NCBI GenBank assembly: GCA_023248595.1 | Contig: JAHFEG010000007.1 | Span: 1-64,000, forward strand | DNA length: 64,000 bases | Origin: Myxococcales bacterium | GTDB lineage: Bacteria > Myxococcota > UBA727 > JABDBI01 | Reading direction: 5' to 3' | Part shown: in pieces, positions 36,224 through 44,650 of the stretch | Layout: each line of letters opens with the position of its first letter | Position numbering within the stretch: position 1 is the stretch's first letter | Notes under the pieces: model-generated | Seen by the model: only the letters and a program-made list of their open reading frames with translations | Database searches by the model: none | What the model was told of the DNA's origin: nothing | Translations under genes and position numbers: made by a program

Positions 36224-37981
36224 TTACTCGTATCTCAACCCTTCAACAGGTTTTAGGCGCGCGGCAAAAAGCGCAGGCGGAATGGTTGCTAAAAAGCTAA
36301 TCATAATTGCACCGACAATCACTAGGCTTAGCTCGAGGGGATCCATGCGAATTGGAATTCGAGTAATATAATAAACTTCTGGATCTAGGCCAATGCCAAA
36401 AGATTGAATCATAAAACAAAGAATCAGGCCAAGTGATAGGCCTAAGGATGCACCTAAGCCGCCGATGCTGAGACCATAGGTTACAAATATTTTCATGATG
36501 GAGACGTCAGTTGCACCCATACTTTTTAAAATGGCAATTTCTTTGCCTTTCTCGATAACGACCATGATAAGAGCAACTAAAATTAACAAACTTGCCATAA
36601 AAATAAGTGCCATTAAGATTATGAACATTGCTATTTTTTCGAGTTTTAATGCTGAGAAAAGGTTGCGATTCATCTGCATCCAATCCTTGGTATAGTAAGG
36701 ATAGCCTTTTAGTGCTTGTTCAATTAAGTGAGAAGCTGCCTGAGCGCGCTCGATGTCTGCTATTTTGTATTCGATGCCAGTAATGGACTGACCAAGGCCA
36801 AAGAAAGATTGGGCTTCTTTGAGCGCAATGTAGCAAAATTTAGCGTCGTATTCATACATGCCAGAATAAAATATGCCAGCAACCTTGAATGCTTTTGCTT
36901 TAGGAATAGGCCCTGTTGGACCCAGTTCGCCCACGGGGCTAACGACGTTGACGACATCCCCAATAAAAACTTTTAAGGCGCGTGCCATTTCTTGGCCAAT
37001 CACGATACCTGGCAAAACCATTTTTTGAGCAGCGACAGAAGCAGCATTTTTGTCCAATGCAGCAGTGATCATATCAATTTCTGAGGTTGGTTTTTGGGAT
37101 ATGTTGCCATCGTGCTTTAATCGCAGCGGATTTTTAATTTTATCTGGATGATCCAGATTCATTAAATCCCCTTCAATCATATTAGCTGGCAAAAGGCTGA
37201 CTTCAGCAATGGTTTTGACATCGATGCCCTTAATGACAGCCCCGGAAAGATTGTTTTCTGACGAGACCATGACTTCATTTAAAACAAATGGGCTGGCCCC
37301 AATGATGCCAGGCAGCTTACGTGTTTTTTGAATCACTTTAGGATATTCAGAAAAATTATTGCCATACTTCAGCACCATTAAATGCGCATTCGTTCCCAAA
37401 ATTTTGCTTCTTAAATCACTGGAAAAACCATTCATGACGCTCATGACCACGACCATGCCAGCGCAACCCATCATGACGGCAATGACAGAAATAAGCGTGA
37501 TTAAAGAAACTGCGTTGGTACTACGCTTGGTCATTAAAAAACGTCGACCCATCCATGTTTCGTAAAACCAGCTTCTGGTAAAATGTCCATCGCCAAAGAA
37601 GAGATAGCCTATGGTTCCTCCCAAGGTCAGAGATAGCCATAAAAGCAGATATCCCGATAACAAAATAGCAGCAAAATACGCGGCTGAAGTGCCATATGTT
37701 GTTAAAGCAATTGTGTATTTGCTAAGAACAAAAGGCAAAATTCCCAGAAGCGCTGTGACACAAAGTCCTTGACGAAAAGCAATGCTTCTCGTGAGTGCGG
37801 CCATGAAAATGCCGACGATAAAGCCGCTGATGAGCAAAACCAATAAAAGTGGCCATTGCAAAGGCTCGCCAGTAATTCCTGAAATGTTATGGAAAAAGGC
37901 ATAGGCAGCGCTGACTGTCATTGCGATAAAAAGTGCGCCACAGAGAGTTAAGATAAATGCTTTTTTCCATGCCAGGTTCAT
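36224..37981 (-). CDS. lolC: Lipoprotein-releasing permease LolC/E with extra N-terminal membrane domain
   Basis: 585 residues against about 400 in E. coli. The first 145 or so residues hold four predicted TM helices (ILTLCGALFIAMTVSAAYAF, LLLVLLISGFIVGIFM, then two more) not present in classical LolC/E. The canonical part starts near FLMTKRSTNAVSLITLISVI, followed by the periplasmic domain (about 190-440) and three C-terminal TM helices with EKGKEIAILKSMGATDVSIM. No second lol permease gene is nearby, so it may work as a LolF-like homodimer (inference). Located between lysS and lolD. Confidence 0.9.
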   Translation of the reverse strand: MNLAWKKAFILTLCGALFIAMTVSAAYAFFHNISGITGEPLQWPLLLVLLISGFIVGIFMAALTRSIAFRQGLCVTALLGILPFVLSKYTIALTTYGTSAAYFAAILLSGYLLLWLSLTLGGTIGYLFFGDGHFTRSWFYETWMGRRFLMTKRSTNAVSLITLISVIAVMMGCAGMVVVMSVMNGFSSDLRSKILGTNAHLMVLKYGNNFSEYPKVIQKTRKLPGIIGASPFVLNEVMVSSENNLSGAVIKGIDVKTIAEVSLLPANMIEGDLMNLDHPDKIKNPLRLKHDGNISQKPTSEIDMITAALDKNAASVAAQKMVLPGIVIGQEMARALKVFIGDVVNVVSPVGELGPTGPIPKAKAFKVAGIFYSGMYEYDAKFCYIALKEAQSFFGLGQSITGIEYKIADIERAQAASHLIEQALKGYPYYTKDWMQMNRNLFSALKLEKIAMFIILMALIFMASLLILVALIMVVIEKGKEIAILKSMGATDVSIMKIFVTYGLSIGGLGASLGLSLGLILCFMIQSFGIGLDPEVYYITRIPIRMDPLELSLVIVGAIMISFLATIPPALFAARLKPVEGLRYE

Positions 37982-37984
37982 ATA

Positions 37985-39742
37985 TTAAGACCGTTTTTCT
38001 GTACGCAGTTTGGGAAACAAGATGACTTCGCGAATCGAAGGGCTGTTGGTTAGCAACATTACCAAGCGATCGATACCAATGCCCTCGCCTGCGGTAGGCG
38101 GCATCCCAACTTCAAGCGCTCTTAAAAAATCTTCATCTACGCCATGGGCTTCTTCATCACCTTTTTCTTTTTTACGTGCTTGCATCATGAATCGTTCGCG
38201 TTGGTCAACGGGATCGGTGAGCTCAGAAAAAGAGTTAGCAACTTCCATGCCTGCGCAAAACAATTCAAAGCGGTCCACGATGGCTGCATCACCATCGCGT
38301 CTACGCGCTAAAGGACTGACCGAAACGGAAAATCCTGTTAAAAATGTAGGTTCGACGAGTGCTTTTTCAATTTTATGTTCGAAAATTGCGTACAAGAGAT
38401 GCAGCGATAAACGCCTGGCTCGAACAGGATCTAGTGCGAGCTGAGTTTCCAGCGACGATCCCAGTTGCAGATAAAACTGTTCAGGATCAGATTTCAAAGC
38501 ACGCAGCGCACGTGCCTGCAAACTATCTTCTATTTTTTCTGCTGCCTCAATGGGAATCCAATTGGTAATTTCTTCGTCGTGTAGCTCAGACAGACAAATG
38601 AGCAAAGGTTCTTCTAAGGATACTGTTTGATGCAGTGCCAGCTCAAGTGCCCACTTGACGCTGCTAATTTGTTCTAACTTTTCTAAATCAGATGATGAAA
38701 AATTAAAATGCTCGCCAACTAAACGAGCAATGGAAACACGACGGAACGATTTAGAAAAATCGAGTGTATGGCCTTGATATTCGATTTGTAATTGACCGTG
38801 CACTTTTTGCACTAAATTTTTTAACAGTTCTTCTGTTAGATTCATCAAGTCGTCATAAGTGGCATAGGCTTGATAAAATTCGATGGAAGTAAACTCAGGA
38901 TTATGAGTTGTGTTGACGCCTTCATTTCTAAAGATACGTCCAATTTCATAAACACGATCAAAACCACCGACGACTAAGCGCTTCAAGTGCAGCTCAGTGG
39001 CAATGCGTAAACTCAAATCCTCACCCAAGGCATTGTGATGGGTCAAGAAAGGTTTGGCCGCAGCGCCTCCTGGTATATCCGATAAAATTGGCGTTTCGAC
39101 TTCTAGATAACCCATGTCGTCTAAAAATTGACGGATTTCGCGAATTATTAATGTTCGTACGCGGAAAATGTGTCGAGCTTCTGGGTTCACAATTAAATCT
39201 AAATAGCGTTGACGATGGCGTTGTTCAATGTTGGTGAGGCCGTGCCATTTTTCAGGCAAGGGACGCAACGATTTGGTCAAAACACGTAAAGAGTTGGCTT
39301 TCAGACTTAACTCCTCAGTTTTGGTCCTCATGGGCGTACCATCAATGCCCACGATATCGCCCATGTCGACAAGTTTTAGTAAATCATAAGCCTCGCCCAT
39401 TTGGTTTTGCTGCATAAAAATTTGCAGTTCGCCATCTTGATCTTGGATGCGCAAAAATGCAGCTTTTCCCATGCTGCGAATGGCCATCACGCGCCCTGCG
39501 ACTTGATAAACTGTATTTTCTTCTGCTAAAGCATCTCTTGATGCTGCTTGGTATTTTTTGTGGAAGTCTTGGGCTGAAATGGCGGGCTTGAAATCATTGG
39601 CATAAGGATTTTGTCCAAGTTCTAGTAAGCGATGCGCTTTTTCTTCTCGCTCTTTTTTAATGCGATGAAGGCCTGAATCGGCGGTTTCGGCAGGTTCATT
39701 TAAGGGCAAATCACTCGTATGCAATGGGTTCTTCATGTTCAT
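37985..39742 (-). CDS. lysS: Lysyl-tRNA synthetase (class II)
   Basis: 585 residues, longer than the usual 490-510. N-terminal OB-fold anticodon domain (about 75-190), motif 2 ([20 protein letters not shown]) and motif 3 ([20 protein letters not shown]). [20 protein letters not shown] confirms LysRS. The extra length is an N-terminal tail of about 35 residues and about 50 extra residues between [15 protein letters not shown] and [19 protein letters not shown]. ATGs at 39742 and 39736 are equally possible. Upstream partner of lolC. Confidence 0.96.
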   Translation of the reverse strand: MNMKNPLHTSDLPLNEPAETADSGLHRIKKEREEKAHRLLELGQNPYANDFKPAISAQDFHKKYQAASRDALAEENTVYQVAGRVMAIRSMGKAAFLRIQDQDGELQIFMQQNQMGEAYDLLKLVDMGDIVGIDGTPMRTKTEELSLKANSLRVLTKSLRPLPEKWHGLTNIEQRHRQRYLDLIVNPEARHIFRVRTLIIREIRQFLDDMGYLEVETPILSDIPGGAAAKPFLTHHNALGEDLSLRIATELHLKRLVVGGFDRVYEIGRIFRNEGVNTTHNPEFTSIEFYQAYATYDDLMNLTEELLKNLVQKVHGQLQIEYQGHTLDFSKSFRRVSIARLVGEHFNFSSSDLEKLEQISSVKWALELALHQTVSLEEPLLICLSELHDEEITNWIPIEAAEKIEDSLQARALRALKSDPEQFYLQLGSSLETQLALDPVRARRLSLHLLYAIFEHKIEKALVEPTFLTGFSVSVSPLARRRDGDAAIVDRFELFCAGMEVANSFSELTDPVDQRERFMMQARKKEKGDEEAHGVDEDFLRALEVGMPPTAGEGIGIDRLVMLLTNSPSIREVILFPKLRTEKRS

Positions 39743-39805
39743 AGGTGCCCAAGGCTATGAAAAGAAGCACTGGATGTCAATTAGATGCGTTTTACTGTTT
39801 TAGGT

Positions 39806-40270
39806 TTAAATTGGTTTTGGCTGTATGACTGCCAATAAAGTCGCCTCAGAAACAAGTTCACCGCTAACCGAGCAAACGCATTTTAATTTGCAGAGGGTTT
39901 TCTTAAGCGCAATGATTTCGGTATGAATCTCAAGCTTGTCGCCTGGCGTCACTGGTTTTTTAAATTTAGCATCATCAACGCCTGCTAAATAAGCAATTTG
40001 AGTGGCAGGTTTAAAATCGCCAGAATAAAACACCAAAATCCCGCCGCATTGTCCCATCGCTTCAATTTGTAATACGCCAGGCATGATGGGAAGCCCTGGA
40101 AAGTGGCCACTAAAAAAAGGTTCATTACAGGTCACATTTTTATGAGCTTTGGCATATTGCCCAGGAACTAATTCCGTCACTCTGTCGATGAGTAAAAATG
40201 GATATCGGTGCGGTAAAATGCGAGAAATTTCTGGGTAACCAAGAGGAAGTTTTAGATCAGTTCTTTCCAT
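39806..40270 (-). CDS. fabZ: 3-hydroxyacyl-ACP dehydratase FabZ
   Basis: 154 residues from the ATG at 40270 (GAGGAG 7 bp upstream), overlapping the lpxD stop by 14 bp. Hot-dog fold with [14 protein letters not shown] and the catalytic His and Glu in [20 protein letters not shown]. It dehydrates hydroxyacyl-ACP for fatty-acid elongation and competes for the lipid A precursor, matching its place next to lpxD. A longer in-frame version up to 40354 lies inside lpxD and is not supported. Confidence 0.96.
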   Translation of the reverse strand: MERTDLKLPLGYPEISRILPHRYPFLLIDRVTELVPGQYAKAHKNVTCNEPFFSGHFPGLPIMPGVLQIEAMGQCGGILVFYSGDFKPATQIAYLAGVDDAKFKKPVTPGDKLEIHTEIIALKKTLCKLKCVCSVSGELVSEATLLAVIQPKPI

Positions 40271-41303
40271 TGATTTTCTCCTCAAGGATTTGTACCCGCT
40301 TTTGCAAATTTCTAACTTCTTTTTGAGATGCCTGCAATTTTTTTTGTGCAGCACTGGCGCGTAAATAAATCATATGGGCGACAGCTGGATTTCCCGATAC
40401 AATTTCTTTTTCTGCTACGTCTCGAAATACGCCGGCAGTTGCACTGATGCGTGCGCCCTGCCCGACGTTACGATAAGGTGCTATGCCGGCTTGTCCACCA
40501 ATGGCCGTTTCACTTCCAATGCTGACATGTCCTGCCAATCCTGCTTGTGCGACGATCACTGCATTTTTTCCGATAGAAACATCATGTCCAACTTGAACTA
40601 AATTATCGATTTTGCTGCCGGCCTCAATCGCTGTATTTTCTAGCATGCCTTTGTCGACGCAAGAATTGGCACCGATTTCGACATCGTCTGCGATGTGCAC
40701 ACCAGCAATTTGTGAGAATTTTATATTTCGTTCAGCTTGCGGATAATAAACAAAGCCATCGCCACCTAAAACGGTGCCGGGTTGTAAAATCACGCGGTTG
40801 CCGACACGCGTGCCCGCCATGAGCACGCTGCCTGCTCCAATGATACAGCCGTCACCGATATGAACATCGTCATCGATAAAAACAAAGGGCATGATGCGTG
40901 TATGCTCACCAATACTTGCATGCCCAATGTAGGCCATGGGAAAAATGCAAACATCTTTTGCTAACTGAGCTTGGGCATGAACATGTGCAGATAGATGAAC
41001 ACCTATTGGGAAGTTCTGTTGTTTTGGCGGATGCAATAAATGCATTGCTTTTTGAAGCGCTGGATAAAATTCAGAGACAACAATGAGTGTGCAGTCAAAA
41101 TAATCAGCAAAATCTGAGGCGTCACTTTCCGAAATAAGCAAACAGCCAGCCTTGCTGGAAATGGCCAGACGTCGCTCACGCGGATCAAGTATGACACTCA
41201 AGTGTGCTTTTTCAGCTTTATCAATGCTGCGGATTGCTGTGACATCAACAGAATCACCCCAATGCCGTGCGTTTAATTTATGGGCTAACTCGTTTGTAAA
41301 CAT
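40257..41303 (-). CDS. lpxD: UDP-3-O-acyl-glucosamine N-acyltransferase LpxD
   Basis: 348 residues. N-terminal uridine-binding domain, then about ten left-handed beta-helix hexapeptide repeats (IGHASIGEHTRIMPFVFIDD, VHIGDGCIIGAGSVLMAGTR), with the catalytic-His region LVQVGHDVSIGKNAVI. Adds the second hydroxyacyl chain in lipid A synthesis. The C-terminal helix (AQKKLQASQKEVRNLQKRVQ) is typical. lpxA and lpxB, often downstream of fabZ, are absent here. Confidence 0.95.
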   Translation of the reverse strand: MFTNELAHKLNARHWGDSVDVTAIRSIDKAEKAHLSVILDPRERRLAISSKAGCLLISESDASDFADYFDCTLIVVSEFYPALQKAMHLLHPPKQQNFPIGVHLSAHVHAQAQLAKDVCIFPMAYIGHASIGEHTRIMPFVFIDDDVHIGDGCIIGAGSVLMAGTRVGNRVILQPGTVLGGDGFVYYPQAERNIKFSQIAGVHIADDVEIGANSCVDKGMLENTAIEAGSKIDNLVQVGHDVSIGKNAVIVAQAGLAGHVSIGSETAIGGQAGIAPYRNVGQGARISATAGVFRDVAEKEIVSGNPAVAHMIYLRASAAQKKLQASQKEVRNLQKRVQILEEKINGKN

Positions 41304-41312
41304 GACGATTGG

Positions 41313-41867
41313 TTACCAAGTGTCTTCAGTGTAATTGTCGACCTCAGAGATTACTTTTTCAGCAGAATAAGGCTGTTCTTCAAAATCAGGACATTTGTTT
41401 TCAACTGGATCTTCTGGAGTGCCAGGAAAGAATAATTCGACTCGATTTCCTTCAGAGCTTTTACACGAAAGACATCCGTCTAGTAGTACGTTACTACACG
41501 CTTGACATAAAATAAGTTTTCCGCATTTATCGTGCGCAATTAATGCTAAATTTTTCTTGCATAGTTTGCACTTAGATGGTTTCTTGGTGGTCCAGAATTT
41601 GGTTACCTGTGTCCTGCAATATGGGCAGGAAACTGGAACGTTATTTTCTAAGGTGAACTTTATATTATTTTCCGCACAGTTTTGACATTGACATAAATGC
41701 CCGCAGGAGGAGGACCAAACGGTAGATGGTTCTTCAAGGCAAATTACGCAGATATTTTTTTGAAATAACTCGGCATCAGGATTCACCAAATTCTGTCTCA
41801 TCATCGAATTAAGATTGCCGCATGCTAAAAGTTCATAAGAAGCAAACAAAATAAAGAAAAAAATCAA
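41313..41867 (-). CDS. Tandem RING-finger protein with lipoprotein-like N-terminus
   Basis: 184 residues if translation starts at a TTG at 41867. First RING at 40-84: C40, C43, C55, H57, C61, C64, C81, C84 (CVIC, CGHLCQCQNCAEN, CPYCR), the C3HC4 order with the CGH-x3-C-x2-C spacing of IAP-type RINGs. Second cluster at 100-135: C100, C103, C115, K117 in place of His, C121, C124, C132, C135, with identical spacing to the first in its 5' half. The N-terminus has a hydrophobic stretch and lipobox ELLAC. An ATG at 41879 would give a perfect lipoprotein signal but is followed by AAA then TAA. RING domains are E3 ubiquitin-ligase modules in eukaryotes. Function here is unknown; it sits between skp and lpxD. 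Confidence 0.75.
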   Translation of the reverse strand: MIFFFILFASYELLACGNLNSMMRQNLVNPDAELFQKNICVICLEEPSTVWSSSCGHLCQCQNCAENNIKFTLENNVPVSCPYCRTQVTKFWTTKKPSKCKLCKKNLALIAHDKCGKLILCQACSNVLLDGCLSCKSSEGNRVELFFPGTPEDPVENKCPDFEEQPYSAEKVISEVDNYTEDTW

Positions 41868-41888
41868 AATTTATTTCATGAGAAAAGC

Positions 41889-41939
41889 CCCGCAGTATGT
41901 TTATAAAAAAAACATGGATTTGTTAAACAAACCTGCGGG
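41889..41939 (-). terminator. Candidate terminator or attenuator between skp and the RING gene
   Basis: Minus strand: CCCGCAG (41939-41933) pairs with CTGCGGG (41895-41889), with an inner TGTTTA/TAAACA helix, followed by GCTTTTCTC. The U-tract is short. It lies just 10 bp before the RING gene's ATG at 41879, so it could lower expression of RING-lpxD-fabZ relative to skp. Confidence 0.5.
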
Positions 41940-41956
41940 ACGCATGCACTATTTCA

Positions 41957-42499
41957 CTATTTCTTTTTTATCGGCGACTTATTTTTGCTGGAATAAGTTT
42001 CATTGTAGCGACGGATGGCTTCATTGGTCAGATCAAGGTGTGATTTTACGAAAAGCACCGCGGTTTCGTTTTTGTTTAAAATCGTTGTGTAGTCACCCTC
42101 TCTGCCAAGTGCATTCATGATTCCGGACATTTTTTGCAAAATACCGCCCATAGCATCTTGTTGACGTTTTACCATTTCTTGTTGCATGGTGACGTAAAGT
42201 TGTTGAACTTCAGCGATTTTTCTTTGTAGCTCCATGCCTTTTTCTTGTTTGACGGCAGGTTTCATGATGGCTGCCTGGCTTTCAAAAGATTCTTGCATTT
42301 TTTTAGCTTCGTCTTGTTTTCTATCTAAAATTGCCTGTTTGGCTTCGAACTCTTTTTTGAGATCTGCCTTGGCTTTAGCGCCTTCGTTAACTTCATTAAT
42401 CGCGCGCTCTAAATCAACAACACCGATTTTTACATCTTCGGCAAAAGCAGCAACGCTGAATAAAAGAGCAAAGCAAATTCCAAATCGGTTCTGTCGCAT
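41957..42499 (-). CDS. skp: Periplasmic chaperone Skp/OmpH
   Basis: 180 residues from the ATG at 42499 (GAGGG 5 bp upstream); an upstream ATG at 42511 lacks a site. Signal peptide ending SVAAFA-ED. KIGVVDLERAINEVNEGAKA opens the OmpH domain, followed by the long helical arms (KAKADLKKEFEAKQAILDRK) that hold unfolded outer-membrane proteins. The C-terminal half returns with LGREGDYTTILNKNETAVLF. bamA, its frequent neighbour, is not in the window. Confidence 0.92.
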   Translation of the reverse strand: MRQNRFGICFALLFSVAAFAEDVKIGVVDLERAINEVNEGAKAKADLKKEFEAKQAILDRKQDEAKKMQESFESQAAIMKPAVKQEKGMELQRKIAEVQQLYVTMQQEMVKRQQDAMGGILQKMSGIMNALGREGDYTTILNKNETAVLFVKSHLDLTNEAIRRYNETYSSKNKSPIKKK

Positions 42500-42600
42500 A
42501 AAATCCCTCATGATATGAAGTCGAAACATTTTAAGCTTCAAACAAAGCATGTTCTTTGACTTCTCACAAGCGGTTCAAGATTTGCGCGCACCAGGCTTGC

Positions 42601-42650
42601 TTAAAAAATTGCTAAAAACTGGAGAGCCTAGAAGCATAAGGCTCTCCAGT
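42601..42650 (-). terminator. Strong rho-independent terminator
   Basis: Minus strand: a perfect 12-bp stem, ACTGGAGAGCCT with AGGCTCTCCAGT (42650-42618), 9-nt loop, then TTTTTAGCAATTTTTT. It ends transcription after the 99-residue exported protein, separating that operon from skp. Confidence 0.88.
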
Positions 42651-42668
42651 CCTATCTGTGCAGGATGT

Positions 42669-42968
42669 CTAGTTTTGTTTCGTTAGAAATTCCCTGCATT
42701 CCGCTTTAGCGACTGCCGTCACATCGCCAACGACACCATACGCCGTTGCAGGCCTTTCTAGAATCTTTCTGCAGCGTTCGGTATGATCCTCCTCTTGCGA
42801 CTCTGTTAAGCGGCCTGCTAAATCTGCAACGAAGCAAACGATCGCAAAAGCCCCCAGCGTTTGACGCATATGTTTTAAATCACCCAGCCCCGGCCCCGCT
42901 TGAAGATGAGAGGTTGCAAACATTCCAAGAACAGTAACTAACAGTACTTTTGATTTTACATTTTTCAT
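42669..42968 (-). CDS. Small exported protein (99 aa), unknown
   Basis: Signal peptide MKNVKSKVLLVTVLGMFATS with a cut near LQA-GP. About 75 mature residues: one short hydrophobic segment (TLGAFAIVCFVADLAG), an acidic helix (TESQEEDHTERCRKILE) and three Cys (one within the hydrophobic segment). AAAGGAG precedes the ATG. A strong terminator follows 18 bp after the stop. It lies downstream of the branched-chain aminotransferase gene. No family recognised. Confidence 0.65.
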   Translation of the reverse strand: MKNVKSKVLLVTVLGMFATSHLQAGPGLGDLKHMRQTLGAFAIVCFVADLAGRLTESQEEDHTERCRKILERPATAYGVVGDVTAVAKAECREFLTKQN

Positions 42969-43002
42969 ACTTTTCTCCTTTTATTGTTGTCTTTCTTTTT
43001 TT

Positions 43003-43031
43003 CAAAACAAAAAACCCAGAGAATTCTGGTT
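43003..43031 (-). terminator. Candidate terminator after the aminotransferase gene
   Basis: Minus strand: AACCAGA-ATTC-TCTGGGTT (7 bp with one bulge) followed by TTTTTGTTTTG. Short stem but good U-tract. It would separate the aminotransferase from the 99-residue protein. Confidence 0.6.
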
Positions 43032-43045
43032 CTTTTGCAGAAAAC

Positions 43046-44167
43046 CTAAATTTCGCTAATCCAGCGAAACGTGTCGAGAATTCGACCTTGTTGAATGCCG
43101 GTAATTGTTTCATAGATTTTCAGAGTAAAGCTGTCTGGTTTACTCGCGATGGAATACTCACGGTCTTTATATTTAAGTTTCCCAATCGAAGAAATCACAG
43201 CAGCTGTTCCTGTTCCAAATATTTCTGTGCAAGAACCATTCTTGATTGCTTTGATCACTTCTTGTATGGAGATTTTTCTTTCCACAACTTTCCAGCCATT
43301 GGCTCGACTCAGTTCTAATACTGATTGACGCGTAATCCCTGGCAAAATGGTGCCTGTCAGTTCAGGTGTCACGAGTTTCCCATTGATGACAAAGAAAATA
43401 TTCATTGAGCCTACTTCTTCGACATATTGACGTTTGACTGGATCCAACCACAGAACTTGATCGTAGCCTGCTTTTTTAGCTTCGCTTTGCGCTTTCATGC
43501 TGGCAGCGTAATTTCCGCCAGTTTTAACATCGCCTACACCACCGATTGACGAGCGAGTATATTGGTCAGAAACTAAAATGGCTGTAGGCTTGAATCCCTT
43601 TGAGTACAGAGCTCCCACAGGAGACATAATAATGTAAAATAAGTACTCGTTTGACACCACAAGATTGATTGTGTTTTGGCTCGCAATCATGGTGGGGCGA
43701 ATGTACAGAGAAGTGCCTGGCTGAGATGGAACCCAGCGCTTATCTTCTTGCAACAGACGCTTTAAGGCTTTTTCTGCAAAACTTGCATCGATTTCAGGCA
43801 TCATCATCCGTACTGCGGATCGATTCATCCGTTTAAGATGCTCTCCTGGTCTAAACAAAACAACTTTGCCTTGATTGTTTTTAAAAGCTTTCATTCCTTC
43901 AAAAATTTCGGTTCCATAATGCAAGTGCAGCGATGCAGGATCGAATGTGAAGGCGTGATAAGGCTCAATGCGTGCCTCATGCCAACCTTTTTGCTCGTTC
44001 CATTTCATTACAAACATGTGGTCTGAAAATACTGTTCCAAAGGGGATGTTTTTTACGTCTTCTGGAGGTGATTTTCGTTGAACTTCAGGCATCGAAGTGA
44101 CAGTGAAATCAGTGGCAAAGAGAAGACTCGCGAATAAAAAAGCAATAAAGATCATTACTATTTTCAT
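43046..44167 (-). CDS. ilvE: Branched-chain amino-acid aminotransferase with signal-peptide-like N-terminus
   Basis: 373 residues, class IV PLP aminotransferase of the long BCAT type also found in eukaryotes. Motifs: FSDHMFVMKW, HYGTEIFEGMKAF, PLP Lys215 in VGDVKTGGNYAAS, QVLWLDP, VEEVGSMNIFFV and GTGTAAVIS. The first 25 or so residues (MKIVMIFIAFLFASLLFATD) form a hydrophobic segment with n-, h- and c-regions like a signal peptide or anchor; normal BCATs start near residue 26. The ATG at 44167 has AAAGGAG upstream, so the longer form is the likely one; ATG 44092 would give a soluble enzyme. The start overlaps the stop of the 82-residue protein (ATGA). An ilv-type attenuator lies upstream. 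Confidence 0.93.
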   Translation of the reverse strand: MKIVMIFIAFLFASLLFATDFTVTSMPEVQRKSPPEDVKNIPFGTVFSDHMFVMKWNEQKGWHEARIEPYHAFTFDPASLHLHYGTEIFEGMKAFKNNQGKVVLFRPGEHLKRMNRSAVRMMMPEIDASFAEKALKRLLQEDKRWVPSQPGTSLYIRPTMIASQNTINLVVSNEYLFYIIMSPVGALYSKGFKPTAILVSDQYTRSSIGGVGDVKTGGNYAASMKAQSEAKKAGYDQVLWLDPVKRQYVEEVGSMNIFFVINGKLVTPELTGTILPGITRQSVLELSRANGWKVVERKISIQEVIKAIKNGSCTEIFGTGTAAVISSIGKLKYKDREYSIASKPDSFTLKIYETITGIQQGRILDTFRWISEI

Positions 44168-44412
44168 TTGCTTCTCCTTTCAGCCATAAAAACAACAACG
44201 TCATTGCTGATCCAGCGAACTGTATTTGAACTCAAAAACACCGCTAAAGCATAACGGCCCCACGGCGCGGAGCGGGCAGCAAAAAAGGCCCATCCTGCCA
44301 GGCAACCAATACCACCCGTAACTGTCATGAATTTATCTTGATTTGGGCTTGCAAACGATTGTGTACAGAACATACAAAATATAAATGCGACAAATAATTT
44401 TCTAACTGACAT
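44164..44412 (-). CDS. Small exported protein (82 aa) coupled to the aminotransferase
   Basis: Signal peptide MSVRKLFVAFIFCMFCTQSFA, then PNQDKFMTVTGGIGCLAGWA, a moderately hydrophobic stretch (FFAARSAPWGRYALAVFLSS) and a charged end (FMAERRSK). One or two short membrane-seeking segments remain after cleavage. The stop overlaps the aminotransferase start by 4 bp, so translation is coupled. It is the first gene after the leader-peptide attenuator. The start of the mature part resembles that of the 102-residue protein at 61133-61441. Function unknown. Confidence 0.7.
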   Translation of the reverse strand: MSVRKLFVAFIFCMFCTQSFASPNQDKFMTVTGGIGCLAGWAFFAARSAPWGRYALAVFLSSNTVRWISNDVVVFMAERRSK

Positions 44413-44454
44413 ATATTTATTTCCTTTACTCCTTTCCTATTTTTCTAAACGCAG

Positions 44455-44489
44455 AAAACAAAAAACCCAGGCTAGTGGGCCCGGGTTTT
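44455..44489 (-). terminator. Attenuator terminator of the branched-chain aminotransferase operon
   Basis: Minus strand: AAAACCC-G-GGC, loop CCACTA, GCC-T-GGGTTTT: 11 pairs with one G-U, then TTTTTTGTTTT. It lies 34 nt after the leader-peptide stop and 43 bp before the first structural gene. Its 5' arm, CCCGGGCC, can alternatively pair with GGCCCAGG at 44546-44539 in the leader (7 of 8 pairs), a possible antiterminator. Confidence 0.85.
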
Positions 44490-44522
44490 GTTGTTACGAA
44501 AAGTTCTTTTTAAAAAAGTTGC

Positions 44523-44630
44523 CTACGTCACAAACACACCTGGGCCATTAGGGCTTAGGAGGTTAATGCTAATAATGCGACCCACGACCACCTGTGAGGC
44601 AGCAGTTTTATTTTTTAATTTTGGGTTCAT
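44523..44630 (-). CDS. Leader peptide rich in Val, Ile and Leu (ilv-type attenuator)
   Basis: A 35-codon reading frame: ATG at 44630, TAG at 44525-44523. Its centre reads VVVGRIISINLL (residues 14-25): three Val, three Ile and two Leu codons close together, as in ilv/leu leader peptides of enterobacteria. The terminator at 44489-44455 follows. GGCCCAGG (codons 29-31) could pair with the terminator's 5' arm when ribosomes stall upstream on the Val/Ile/Leu codons, and would be covered by a ribosome at the stop codon when they do not. No clear Shine-Dalgarno stands before the ATG. The downstream operon includes a branched-chain aminotransferase, so end-product logic fits. Confidence 0.8.
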   Translation of the reverse strand: MNPKLKNKTAASQVVVGRIISINLLSPNGPGVFVT

Positions 44631-44650
44631 TATTGACAACATGTGTATGC

